The translations under genes were made by a program, and so were the position numbers. The notes beneath the pieces were generated by a model. It had not been told where the DNA came from. It saw only the letters and a list, made by a program, of their open reading frames with translations, and searched no databases. Below, piece after piece: positions 52,286 to 63,896 of a stretch of 64,000 nucleotides of DNA. Each line of letters starts with the position of its first letter. Positions within the stretch are counted from its first letter, which is position 1. This DNA is from Hemerocallis citrina (Eukaryota; Streptophyta; Magnoliopsida; Asparagales; Asphodelaceae), in the NCBI GenBank assembly GCA_017893485.1, contig JACEHZ010000589.1:1242501-1306500 (forward strand), in the 5' to 3' direction.

Positions 52286-53531
52286 ACCTGCAGTGAACAG
52301 CAGTGACGTGGTTGAGTTCAATTGAGACCGTCTCGTTGTTCAACTTCATCATAACCCTAAAACTCATCCCAAAACTGGAAAAAGAACACGAAAATTAAAG
52401 AAATAAAACAAAATAATGCTAATAAAAAATCAAAAAATCTAAAGAAGCGAGAGATACCTTCCGTGAACAGCAGTGACGTTCTTGAGTTTGATCGAGACCA
52501 TCTCGTTGTTCAACTTCATCAAAAACCTAAAACTCATTCCCAAATCTGAAAAAAGAACACGAAAATTAAAGAAATAAAACATGATAATGCTAATGAACAT
52601 CAAAAAATTGAAAGAAGATGAAGGTACCTGTCGTGAACAGCAGTGACATTCTTGAGTTCGATCGAGTCCTTCTCGTTGTTTAGCTTCATCAAAAACATAA
52701 AACTCATCTCCAAAATTGAAAAAAAAAAAAAAGAACATTACCATTAAAGAAATAAAAAATAATAATGCTAATGAAAAATAAAGAAATCGAAATAAGAGTG
52801 GGAGGACCTGTTGTGAACAGCTCTAGCGTTTTTGATTTCTGAAGTTATCTAGGCGGTGTGCCCTCATCAGCAGCCCTACTATCGCTTAATGATTTTTAGA
52901 ACACTGAACACAACATATTAATACAGGATATTTGTGAGACATTATTCAGCTAGCTGAACAAACTCTTACTCGATGTCAATCCTTAATACAAGGTACATCC
53001 ACATTACTTCATTGAAAGTAATAATCAAACTGCAATTCCAATATGTATAGTAAACATTTGAACACACTATGAAGGCTAATATACTATTGCATAAATCTTA
53101 TGACAAACCCAGGGTACATCAAATTATTCAGGATTACGCTCAATTACATTAAACATACCAAATCTATTTCATACTCCAAAAAAATAAGAAGTTAGAAGAA
53201 AATAGAACAAAATTAAAATGGATCCTAACCTTTAGATTATCAAAGATATATAATATATAATTCAATGCTTACTTTTAGTCAAAAAGTAAACATAACACTT
53301 CGAGAAAGATGCTACTCAACCTTAACTTCAAGAAATGCAAAATAAATCCCAACAATTACTACTTCAAATGAAAGGGAAAATTAAATAATTAATGGGACGA
53401 CGACGCAATTACATCAAAACTAAACAAACTCAAATTAGGGTTAGGCTCTTCCAAAATTATCCCCCAAATTTTAAATAATAATAATTTTTTAAAAATTTGG
53501 GAACAAAATCGATACCTCGGTGGGAAAGATG

Positions 53532-55213
53532 GCATTCTTTTAGTTATATATTTTCCATTCTAGCAAAAAACAAAAACATTGATACACTATAATGGTTAAA
53601 ATTCAATTAAAATTACAACATTATAAATTAAAAGTAGAAGACAAACTCCTTTTTAAAAAAATGAGAAAATTGATAAAATGTGAAATTTTCCTTGCTAAAT
53701 ATTCTGAAACATGCAACAATTTAAATTATGTCATCACAATGAATGATCATTTGTTACGTCCATATTTTTAAGAAATGCTCAATTTATTTTCTATTAAGAA
53801 AAAAATTACAGATACATAGTATACTTTAATTGATTGACGTCTAAGTTTTCGATGTTAATAAATCACTCATATTCTGAAATTCCAATTTCATTTTCATCTA
53901 GTTGGCTCGTTATATTTTTTGTTCTCCTAAATTAAATATGCTAATTGAAATCTCATCGACGTTGCACTAAAAGATTATGAGTATAATGAACTTAATCATA
54001 TCCAAACGACATTACAATGTCATAGACCCCACAATGGCAATAGTCTTTGACAAAGAACATTCTTTTAGTTATATATTTTCCATTCTAGCCAAAAAAAAAA
54101 CATTGATACACTATAATGGTTAAAATTAAATTAAAATTACAACATTATAAATTAAAAGTAGAAGACTAAGACTTTTTAAAAAATAAGAAAATTGATAAAA
54201 TGTGAAATTTTTCTTGCTAAATATGCTGAAACATGCAATAATTCAAACTATGTCATCACAATGAATGATCATTTGTTACATCCATATTTTTAAGAAATGC
54301 CCAACTTATTTTCTATTAAGAAAAAAATTGCAGACACATAGTATATTTTAATTGATCGACATCTAAGTTTTCGATGTTAATAAATCACCCATATTCTGAA
54401 ATTCCAATTTCATTTTCATCTAGTTGACTCGTTATATTTTTGGTTCTCCTAAATTAAACATGCTAATTGAAATCTCATCGACGTTGCACTAAAAGATTAT
54501 GAGTATAATGAACTTAATCATATCCAAACGACATGACAATGTCATAAACCCCACAATGGCAATAGTCTTTGGCAAAGAGCATTCTTTTAGTTGTAAATTT
54601 TCCATTCTAGCAAAAAAAAAGCATTGATACACTATAATGGTTAAAATTCAATTAAAATTACAACATTATAAATTAAAAGTAGAAGATAAAGATTTTTTTT
54701 TTAAAAATGAGAAAATTGATAAAATGTGAAATTTTTGTTGCTAAATATTCTGAAACATGCAATAATTTAAACTATGTCATCACAATGAATGATCATTTGT
54801 TATGTCCATATTTTTAAGAAATGCCCAATTTATTTTTTATTAAGAAAAAAAATTGCAGACACATAGTATATTTTAATGATCGACATCTAAGTTTTCGATG
54901 TTAATAAATCACTCATATTCTGAAATTCCAATTCCATTTTCATCTAGTTTACTCGTTATACTTTTGGTTCTCCTAAATTAAACATACTAATTGAAATTTC
55001 ATCGACGTTGCACCAAAATATTATAAGTATAATGAACTTAATCAAATCCAAACGACATGACAATGTCATAGACCCCATAATGGCAATAGTCTTTGACAAA
55101 GAGCATTCTTTTAGTTTTATATTTTCCATTCTAGCAAAAAACAAAAGCAATGATACACTATAATGGTTAAAATTCAATTAAAATTAGAACATTATAAATT
55201 AAAAATAGAAGAC
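53532..55213. repeat. Tandem array of 522-525 bp units
   Basis: Units start at GCATTCTTTTAGTT-type sequence at 53532, 54057, 54579 and 55103. There are three full copies and a partial fourth, which ends near 55213. Copies differ by scattered substitutions and small indels. No coding frame was seen. The array lies inside the large Helitron-like element. Confidence 0.92.
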
Positions 55214-55309
55214 ATGCCTTACATTTGCCAATTGCATTTAGATATAGTATAATTACACTCTAACATTTATATAACCTCTGGTTATTAAATCAAATTGTAC
55301 CTCTGGTTA

Positions 55310-55780
55310 TTAAATCGGAAGATAAGACAAAACCCTAGCACCCACTTCTAGCTGCTTCCGAGAAGTGGGAGGAGCATGGGAGTCGTAGGCGGAGAGCGCG
55401 AGTGGAGGGAGGATCGTGGGCGGTGGCGAGGAGCATGGGAGATGGAAGTGGCAAACGGGCGGCGAAGTAAAGGTGGAGGAGGCGAGATCGGACGGTGAGA
55501 GCGAACGGGAGGGTGGAGGAGGCGAACGGGTGGCAGAGTAGAGGTGGAGGCGGAGAGCGCGGGCGGCGGGAGAAGCATGGGCAGTGGTGGGGAATGCGGG
55601 AGGTGGAGGCAACAAACGGGCGACGGGAGGCGGCGATGGAGGGTAGGGACGGACGGGATTGGGGAGGGGTGGACGACAGGCCGCGGTAGGGATGGATGTG
55701 TGAAGAGATGTGTGGGTTTTGGGGTAGGGAGAGTTAGGGTTTGTGGGTTTTGGGGAGATGTGGAAGAGGAAAGGTTTTTT
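55310..55780. repeat. GC-rich purine-biased segment with internal repeats
   Basis: Variants of GGTGGAGGCGG, GCGAACGGG and GGGAGGAGCATGGG recur. Open frames on both strands are short, repetitive and unlike known proteins. A similar GC-rich patch occupies the same place in the sister element (45215-45360). Confidence 0.55.
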
Positions 55781-55906
55781 TGGTGTTTTTTTTAATTAAT
55801 TCTATTTTGGCAATTGGTGTGGGCTGCACGTGTAAGTTCATACTTTTACTCTCCTTTCTCTATTTCAAAATAGAGAAATGAGAGGTGGGGTAGGCCTATT
55901 AGCTTA

Positions 55907-55909
<3 letters not shown>

Positions 55910-55977
<68 letters not shown>
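55910..55977. repeat. (TA)n microsatellite
   Basis: About 34 TA dinucleotides starting at the presumed Helitron 5' border. Confidence 0.95.
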
Positions 55978-55980
<3 letters not shown>

Positions 55981-56198
55981 GTTTCCATTATCCTAACTTA
56001 CCTTAATTTCTGTACACAGCTTTAGTAGTAACTTTTTCAAACTTCCAAGGTATTAAATTTTCTGGCCTGTTGTTCGATGCGCCAAAACATTACACTAAAG
56101 AGTATCAGAAACCATGTTCAAGTTGAACCATTTGATTAAGGGTGATCAGTTAAGCAAATAATGGTGACCTACCATTTTTTCCCAAAGTATTTTCCTTA

Positions 56199-56931
56199 GA
56201 GCATCCACTATCATTTGCTATGTCAATTTCTATATATAGCATTTAGAAATAGCAAAAGAAGGATCACACTGCAGTTGTAAAAGTCAAAAAATAGAAGCGA
56301 TGGAAGTTGATCTTCCATCTATTTTTTGTTTTTGTTTTTTTTAATGACAGCAATGGCATTTTGGTAAATAAGTTAAAAAAAGTTTGAAAAAAAGAATGGG
56401 ACGGAAGCTGTTCTTCCGGCCCACGATTTTTCCCGATTTTTTTATAATAATGGCATTATCGTAATAAGTTAGTGGTATTTTTGTAAATAAATTTTTAAAA
56501 TGTTTTTTATTATATCACTTTGTACTTTTAACATTAAAAGAAAATGTAAAATCAAAGAGAGTCTCTCTTAACTTTTGATTTTTTTTTAAAAATGAGAGAG
56601 AAGATCTTCCAACGCCTCTCTCCATTTTTAAATTAATCAATTATTTACAGTAGAGGACGGAAGATCTTCTTCCGTCCCTCTACATTTCTGCTTTAAATCA
56701 CGTCAGATGGAAGAAGATCTTCCGTCCGACTTATTATAATATTCGAAAAATATTCACAGACGAAACTCGATCTTCTGTCTCCTATATATGCATATCCCTG
56801 TTCTTGATTGCTATACATAAAAGTGTACTATTCACTCCTATTCTAAAAACTAAGTTTTAGCGAATGATAGTGGGCAAAATTTAGTCAAAATCTCCATTTT
56901 ATAAATAAATAGCAAACGATAGTGGATGCTC
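56199..56931. mobile_element. PIF/Harbinger-type MITE with GACGGAAG hairpins
   Basis: 733 bp, starting GAGCATCCACTATC and ending GATAGTGGATGCTC. The perfect TTA TSD is at 56196-56198 and 56932-56934. The interior has several imperfect palindromes such as GACGGAAGATCTTCTTCCGTC. The ends match the MITEs at 34688 and 39746, but the internal palindrome sequence differs. Confidence 0.8.
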
Positions 56932-57203
56932 TTATAAGTGAAAATTTCCTTAGTATAACTTTTCCGAATATATTTTTTCTCTCCTTTCTCTTTGCATGTC
57001 TTCCTTTTTCTAGTTCTCTCTCTTTTTGCATTTCACTTAACCAAAACACCACCACCCATCGCCCACCCCTTCTTTTCCATAATCCGTTACTATTACCTTT
57101 GCTTGAAATAGTAATTACCTCTCCCGATAGGATTCTGTCCTAACCCTAACCTTTGCGCTCCACCTCCACATTATTTCTTTAGTTCTCTCTTCTTCTTTTG
57201 CAC

Positions 57204-57525
<322 letters not shown>

Positions 57526-57530
57526 CCTAA

Positions 57531-57648
<118 letters not shown>

Positions 57649-57649
57649 G

Positions 57650-58218
57650 TGGAGTACGGCCATCATGTTTCATTAATGAAAAATAACGAAACAAACCCAA
57701 AAATTATGGGTCAAGTAAGAAAGAAAGATACATAAAATAAGCCTCTAACAACCCAAGGAGGATAGGTACTACAGAAAGCAACAAAGTAGAAACATATAAC
57801 GAAGAAGCATAATCATAACGCCCCCAACAACAGCCCTGGGGATAGGCTCTAACTGATAGTCGGGCCAATCTCGATCTCCTCATTGTCATACGTCTGCTAA
57901 GGAAAATGATCCGAGATGTGCTCCCTGGCTTCTGCAGCTGCTGCCTCTGCCCAAAATGAAATCAAGTGCATTATATGGGTGAGTTTTCCATGGGTGAAAT
58001 TAATACAAAAGTCATGAAAGTAAAAAATGTTTCTATCTAGCCAGAGTGCTCAGGCTATTGCGGCTGCTGCAATGTACCATGCTTCCTTCATATCGTGTCT
58101 ATTTTGGCTAATGTGTTACCTATCCATAGGTCATCGAATGAGGTGGAGAAAGAGTGCACTCCGAAAGCATTGAGTTCATCATGCCAAACGACATTGCTTC
58201 TAAGAGTTAAAACTAGAA
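57650..58218. other. Intergenic sequence, no gene recognised
   Basis: No recognisable coding motif between the TA tract and the presumed Copia LTR. Confidence 0.35.
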
Positions 58219-58447
58219 TGTATTTTGGTGAAATCACACACTCTGATATTGTGTGAGTGATATGTTTATATAGTAATCAATTAGTTATAGAGTTATTACA
58301 AATGATAAACTCAAAGATATCAATTTGTTACAAAATTGTTATAGAAGATAAATTCAAGGAGATTACAATCAATCAACTCTTGGACTCTTTGAGATATGCA
58401 TCATTCAAGTAACTGCCTTGGGTCTGTTATCTTGACGTGGCTCAACA
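58219..58447 (-). repeat. Probable 3' LTR of the decayed Copia element
   Basis: 229 bp from TGTATTTTGG to CAACA, immediately followed by the polypurine-tract complement and then pol. The outer border is inferred, because the partner LTR is not in the window. Confidence 0.45.
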
Positions 58448-58469
58448 CCCCCCCCCCCTCCCCTCTCAA

Positions 58470-58809
58470 GTTAAGCATGAGTGGTCGAATGGTTAACTTT
58501 TCTCGCAGACGCTGAAACTGAGGTGTGTGTAATCCTTTCATGAAAATATCGGCCAACTGATCTTTGGTGGAAATGAACCTGACGTCGAGCATCTTTTGGG
58601 CAACCCGTTTTCGTACAAAATGGTAATCAATTTCAATATGTTAAGCATGAGTGGTCGAATGGTTAACTTTTCTCGCAGACGCTGAAACTAAGGTGTGCGT
58701 AATCCTTTCATGAAAATATCGGCCAACTGATCTTTGGTGGAAATGAACCTGACGTCGAGCATCTTTTGGGCAACCCGTTTTCGTACAAAATGGTAATCAA
58801 TTTCAATAT
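58470..58809. repeat. Tandem duplication of 170 bp in the Copia RNase H region
   Basis: 58470-58639 and 58640-58809 both start GTTAAGCATGAGTGGTCG and differ at only a few sites. The second copy joins the rest of RNase H. Confidence 0.9.
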
Positions 58810-58973
58810 GTTTTGTGCGAGCATGAAAAACGATATTTGCAGTAAGATAGGTAGCCCCCAAGTTATCACACCATAAGATTGGAAGGGGAGATGAAACACC
58901 AAGCTCATTTAAGATTGATTGTATCCAGATTACCTCAGCTGTAGCAATTGCTAAACCACGGTATTCAACTTCA

Positions 58974-60217
58974 GTGCTTGAACGAGAGACAGTTTTCTGC
59001 TTTCGAGAACTCCACGATATTAAATTGCCACAAAAAAATATACAATACCCAATAGTGGAGTGTCTATCATCTAGACATCCTACCCAATCCGCATTGGAGA
59101 AGGCATGAATTTCCAATGCTGGGGAACTATGAAGTACAAGACCATAATCAACTATGATTTTAAGATAGCGTAAAATTCATTTGACCGCAAGCCAATGATC
59201 TTCGGTAGGGTCATGCATGAATTGGCAAACATTATTAATAGCTACCTAAATGTCAGGCCTTGTAAATGTAAAATATTGTAAAGCTCCAACGATACTGCGA
59301 TACTGCATCGGATTAGAAAATTTACGGTTGTCTTCCTTTGTTAATTGACTATTAGCCACTAGGGGAGTGTGAATTGTCTTAATCCCATCAAGCTGAATGC
59401 GCCGCAAGAGATCAATAGTGTATTGGCATTGCGATAAAAATAAGCCATCATTCTGGGAAATAACCTTGATTACCAAAAAGTAGTGCAAGATCCTTAATAG
59501 CAAAAGCCGAATTAAGTTGAACAATCAACTGATCAAGAATCTTAGAGTCCGACCGGGTAACAATAATGTCATCGACATAAATAAGAATGTAGATAGTGCT
59601 TGAACGAGAGACAGTTTTCTGCTTTCGAGAACTCCACGATATTAAATTGCCACAAAAAAATATACAATACCCAATAGTGGAGTGTCTATCATCTAGACAA
59701 CCTACCCAATCCGCATTGGAGAAGGCATGAATTTCCAATGCTGGGGAACTATGAAGTACAAGACCATAATCAACTATGATTTTAAGATAGCGTAAAATTC
59801 ATTTGACCGGAAGCCAATGATCTTCGGTAGGGTCATGCATGAATTGGCAAACATTATTAATAGCTACCTAAATGTCAGGCCTTGTAAATGTAAAATATTG
59901 TAAAGCTCCAACGATACTGCGATACTGCATCGGATTAGAAAATTTACGGTTGTCTTCCTTTGTTAATTGACTATTAGCCACTAGGGGAGTGTGAATTGTC
60001 TTAATCCCATCAAGCTGAATGCGCCGCAAGAGATCAATAGTGTATTGGCATTGCGATAAAAATAAGCCATCATTCTGGGAAATAACCTTGATTACCAAAA
60101 AGTAGTGTAAGATCCTTAATAGCAAAAGCCGAATTAAGTTGAACAATCAACTGATCAAGAATCTTAGAGTCCGACCGGGTAACAATAATGTCATCGACAT
60201 AAATAAGAATATAGATA
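58974..60217. repeat. Tandem duplication of 622 bp in Copia pol
   Basis: Copies 58974-59595 and 59596-60217 are nearly identical. The junction joins the RT YVDD region directly to the middle of RNase H, giving a hybrid frame at 59738-59448. Confidence 0.92.
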
Positions 60218-60731
60218 GTAGCACCTGAATTATGTCGAATGAAAAGTGAAGTATTAGCCTTAGAGATCGAGAAACCAAGACTAATGACATATGTAATGAG
60301 GCGAGAATACCATGCACGTGTGGCTTGTTTGATGCCATAGAGTGACTTATGAAGTCGAAAAAAATTATTAGGATACATGTGATCAACAAAATATGGTGGT
60401 GGCTTCATATAGACTTCCTCATTTAATATGCCATGTAAGAAAGCATTCTGAACATCTAGCTGGTGAATTTTCCATTTATGCATAAGTGCAAGGGATAGAA
60501 CAATCCGAATGGTGCAGGTCTTAACAACATGGCTAAATGTTTCGCTGTAGTCGATGCCTTCTTGTTGATTGAAGCCTTTGGCAACTAACCGTTCTTTGTA
60601 ATGATCAATAGATCCATCGGCTTTACGTTTGAGTCGAAAGACCCACTTGCACCCCACAATATTCATTTTTTGTTGCACCGGTACAAGTGTCCAGGTTCCA
60701 TTTTCAAGGAGAGCATTAAGTTCATCATCCA

Positions 60732-61614
60732 TGTAACGCCCCGCCCCAATACTCAGACAATTTTAATATTTTTAGAAGACAAATTAGATACTATGTAGTA
60801 CAACTGCCCACCACAGGCTGCCTCTCAAAAGGTGGTTAACCAATTAGGTGACTCTTGATCACTAGCTAATTATATTTATACTCAAATTAGTTTTTGTGCA
60901 CCTCCCATGTGGGACTAAATTTCTCAAATCCTTCTCAAATCCTTCTCAACCAATCCGGCCCAATCCGGCCCAACTATACAGTAGCAGTCGACTGCTAAAT
61001 GGACCAGTCGATTGTTCGCTACAAATACGGGGTATTACATACACCCCACCTTAGAAATCAGCTTCATCGCTGAGTACAGGACATACATCTAGTGTAGGAT
61101 CCGCCCTTTCTAGCCGATGTAGTATAGTCCTCGATCCCGGAGATCAATCACTCTCAACACCACAGATCGGATACCCGGCTATCAATCACTACCTGTGACT
61201 CTCAATACCGCAGAATATATCTGACCCCGGAGATCAATGACTCTCAGTACCGCAGATCATACTGACCTCTACTACACCCGGTGTCGAAAGTCAGCTCTAA
61301 TACCATTTGTAACGCCCCGCCCTAATACTCAGACAATTTAAATATTTTAGAATACAAATTAGATACTATGTAGTACAACTGCCCACCACAGGCTACCTCT
61401 CAAAAGGTGGTTAACCAATTAGGTGACTCTTGATCATTGGCTAATTATATTTATACTCAAATTAGTTTTTGTGCACCTCCCATGTGGGACTAAATTTCTC
61501 AAATCCTTCTCAAATCCTTCTCAACCAATCCGGCCCAATCCTGCCCAACTATACAGTAGCAGTCGACTGCTAAATGGACCAGTCGACTGTTCGCTGCAAA
61601 TACGGGGTATTACA
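60732..61614 (-). mobile_element. TRIM element inserted in the Copia RT
   Basis: LTRs of 308 and 307 bp (60732-61039 and 61308-61614) run TGTAACGCC...GGGTATTACA. The perfect TSD is ATCCA (60727-60731 and 61615-61619). The 268-bp interior has a minus-strand PBS TGGTATTAGAGC next to the right LTR and a purine-rich tract next to the left one. Total length 883 bp and no coding capacity define a TRIM. Its LTRs contain the CAGTCGACTG palindrome. Confidence 0.92.
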
Positions 61615-61740
61615 ATCCATTGCACGCTGCCAATTAGGATCGGAAGAAGATCGTGTGAAGCAAGTAGGTTCCATGTCATCAACCTGTAGAGGGTGCTTAG
61701 TAGCAGTTAAGCACATTTTAGTAAGAGGCTTACAAATATC

Positions 61741-62257
61741 ATCTTTTGCCCGAGTAACCATATGGTGTTGAACCGTTTCGGCAGCGATAGTAGATTGGGG
61801 TGGGTGAATGATTCAAATGGAAGCTAAAGGTGATGGCTCATTGATAGGAGAGGCTTCATGTAAAGGTATGGTTGAGGGGGTGGGTTGGGGTGAAGTTAAA
61901 GTAGGAGAATTTGAAGTTGTGGAGGTACTGCCAGGTGGGTGTAGGGAATGATATTGTGATACAGAGGTGGGCCTAGGATCAATGGGTTGGGGTGGAGGAC
62001 TTATGATAAAACTAGTTGGTGGTATTATATTGGAAGATGAAGTGTTAGTATCATTGGAAAAGGGGAAAGCAGTTTCTTCAAACTGAACATGTCGCGAGAT
62101 ATAAACCCAGTGAGTTGGACAATGATAGCATATATACCCTTTGTATGCATTGCAATAGCCGATGAATACATATGGAAGAGACCTTGACTCTAATTTGTGA
62201 GATTTATATGGTCATAAATACGGATAACACAAACACCCAAAAACACAAAGTGAATGT
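61741..62257 (-). pseudogene. Copia integrase C-terminal region and linker
   Basis: On the minus strand this reads VFGCLCYPYL, stop, PYKSHKLESRSLPYVFIGY, then YISRHVQFEETAFPF. A Pro/Ser/Thr-rich linker follows and continues to HHMVTRAKDDICKPL. This is the usual Copia integrase C-terminal pattern. A TGA after CYPYL and a stop in the linker break it. Confidence 0.7.
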
Positions 62258-62262
62258 GATGT

Positions 62263-63460
62263 AAACTTATCCCTAAGTAGAGAATTTTCAAGAATATTAA
62301 AAGATCAAGTTTACCAACAAGTAATGCAGATTAAGTTAGAAATTACACTATTAATCAGTTTGATGGATTTTCAAGATATGAAATAGTTTAACAAGTCCAA
62401 TTAAAGATTTAATCCTATCAATCAATAATGATACTTAATCGTTCTTAGCATGTAAGAAATGCAATAAAGATTCGTACTAGAAGTATACACTTTCAATATT
62501 TGTGGACGACGGATAAATCAAATAATATTTTAGAGTAGTATCACAAATAATTGAAGGGTGGAAAGAAATTACCGAGTTCGAAGAAAATGTTGTCACAGAT
62601 GAAGATGAAGAAGAAAATGTTACACTCCAAAAATTTCTTTCCTTTATGTGAGAATTAGGGATTATGATTTGAAGTGGACTTGGGGATTAGGGTTCGGATT
62701 TGAAGTGGATTTTGGGATTAGGGTTTCATATTTGAGTTGGATTTGGGATTTGGAGTATGGGGAAAGCTTCAGTGGTGATGGTGGAGGGTATAAGGATGAT
62801 CGGTGTAACCAGGGAGAGGAGAGAGAGGAGCAGTCAGGGTCGTCAGTAGCGTGAAGGGCGGCAGTGAGGTGGTCGGTGGTGGTGAGCGGTGATGGGGTGG
62901 GCTCGGGTCGCAACTTCAGTGGAGAAGAAGGTGAGGAGGCAGCGGGGTGTTGCGGGAGGTGGTTGCGGGGCAGCGAGAAGAGGATGAGAGGGGGAGGGGA
63001 AGTCGTTGGGGTTGATGATGGTCGGAGAGTGTTGGGGTTGCAGTTATGAGAGAAGGTTGTTTATGGGTTCGGGAGGAAGGTGGAGAAGTAGGCGGCAGGT
63101 TGGAGAAGGAGAAGTTGGTATTAGGGTTAATAAATAATTAGGGAATTTGGGTGTAGTTTTGATGGAGATGGAAGTGGGATCTAAGATTTCTCACAAACCC
63201 TAAATTTCTTAGGATTTCTCACAAATCCTAATAATTTCTTATGGTATCACATACATAAGAAAAGAATGCAGAGCAACAACTCAACACATTATTTTTTAAA
63301 AAAATCAATAATAACATACCTTCTCATTATTCTCAATGCCTATATAGGCTCAAAACAAATCTCAATACAAATCTCCAAAATATTATAATGCATAAAATAA
63401 AGGGTGCAAATTGTAAAACTACTACATAGGGCTAAATCTCAAAATAAACAAAACAGAACC
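62263..63460. mobile_element. Unidentified 1.2-kb insertion in the Copia integrase
   Basis: Copia integrase coding sequence stops on both sides of this segment, and the 5-bp repeat GATGT flanks it (62258-62262 and 63461-63465). I see no TG...CA ends, no clear inverted repeats and no known domain. A G-rich patch lies at 62790-63060, with open but repetitive frames. Confidence 0.5.
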
Positions 63461-63469
63461 GATGTCCTC

Positions 63470-63896
63470 ATTAGAATGGTAATTAGGAGTGGTACCAAAG
63501 AGAATTTCAAAAGGCGTTTTGTTGTTGGAAATAGAAGATGGTAACCGATTAATTAAATTACACACTTTTGTAAAACTTTCAACCCAAAAATTTAATGGAA
63601 CTGATGCATGTCAAAAAAGGTAAGCCACATTCGACAATGTGTCTATGTCGATGTTCAACTAATCCATTTTGTGCTGATATATAGGGGCAAGAAAACCTAT
63701 AAAAAATGCCATGTTTTTCTAAAAATTGAGTGAATTTCTTGTATTCTCTACCATTATCGGATTGAAAATTTATAATTTTATGACCAAGAAGATTTTCAAT
63801 TTTATTTTTGAATGTGATAAAAATAAGTAATGCATCTGATTTATGAGCAAGTGGATAAATCCAAGTATAATGGGAGTAAACATCTATGAGTAGCAA
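63470..63896 (-). pseudogene. Copia integrase core remnant
   Basis: The sequence reads MLLIDVYSHYTWIYPL, then FQSDNGREYKKF, then SAQNGLVEHRHRHI: two of the acidic active-site residues (D in QSDNG, E in LVEH) of the DDE core. After a frameshift it continues VESFTKVCNLINRLPSS and FEILFGTTPNYHS to the insertion at 63460. Confidence 0.8.

Larger units (their letters stand above)
49180..52850 (-). pseudogene. Tandem array of a captured SmD1-like exon
   Basis: Four units of about 170 bp each hold an 80-bp exon-like block on the minus strand; a fifth, partial unit lies at 52813. The block conserves GTGAACAGCAGTGAC-type sequence starting at 49193 (as GTGAGC), 52293, 52463 and 52633. The best unit (about 52530-52457) reads MSF then RFLMKLNNEMVSIKLKN then VTAVHG. 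This closely matches the N-terminus of the spliceosomal core protein SmD1, which begins MKLVRFLMKLNNE. Each block is preceded by a T-rich acceptor-like stretch ending in AG and followed by a GGTATC or GGTACC donor-like site. Removing the 2.9-kb LTR element restores the roughly 170-bp spacing between the first two units. Other units have frameshifts or stops, so no Sm protein is made. Confidence 0.7.
49044..55909 (-). mobile_element. Large Helitron-like element with an SmD1-like exon array (copy N3)
   Basis: It has the same ends as 43617-45512. The minus-strand start is TCTTAAGCTAATAGGCCTAC at 55909; the 3' side has hairpin GTGCAATTTGTAC and CTAG at 49044-49047. From 5' to 3' it contains a GC-rich segment (55310-55760), a 524-bp tandem array (53532-55213), a spacer, and tandem exon-like units (52.85 to 49.18 kb). 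A Copia-like element (49363-52285) interrupts that last array. No Rep/helicase gene was seen. A (TA)n tract abuts the 5' end, so that border is uncertain. Confidence 0.6.
58401..61760 (-). pseudogene. Copia RT and RNase H remnant with duplications
   Basis: The RT start reads DPNWQRAMD (61650-61615), then after the TRIM insertion DDELNALLENGTWTLVP (from 60730). It continues GCKWVFRLKRKADGS, QLDVQNAFLHG and the catalytic YVDDIIV. RNase H has [28 protein letters not shown] and DYHFVRKRV. The YVDD-to-RNase H region is present twice (58974-59595 and 59596-60217), and the RNase H tail is also duplicated (58470-58639 and 58640-58809). A frameshift near 60070 breaks the RT. No functional protein is possible. 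Confidence 0.85.

Noticed and set aside
59246..60146. Two identical 92-codon frames as separate genes
   Set aside because: They are the two copies of the 622-bp duplication within a broken Copia RT.
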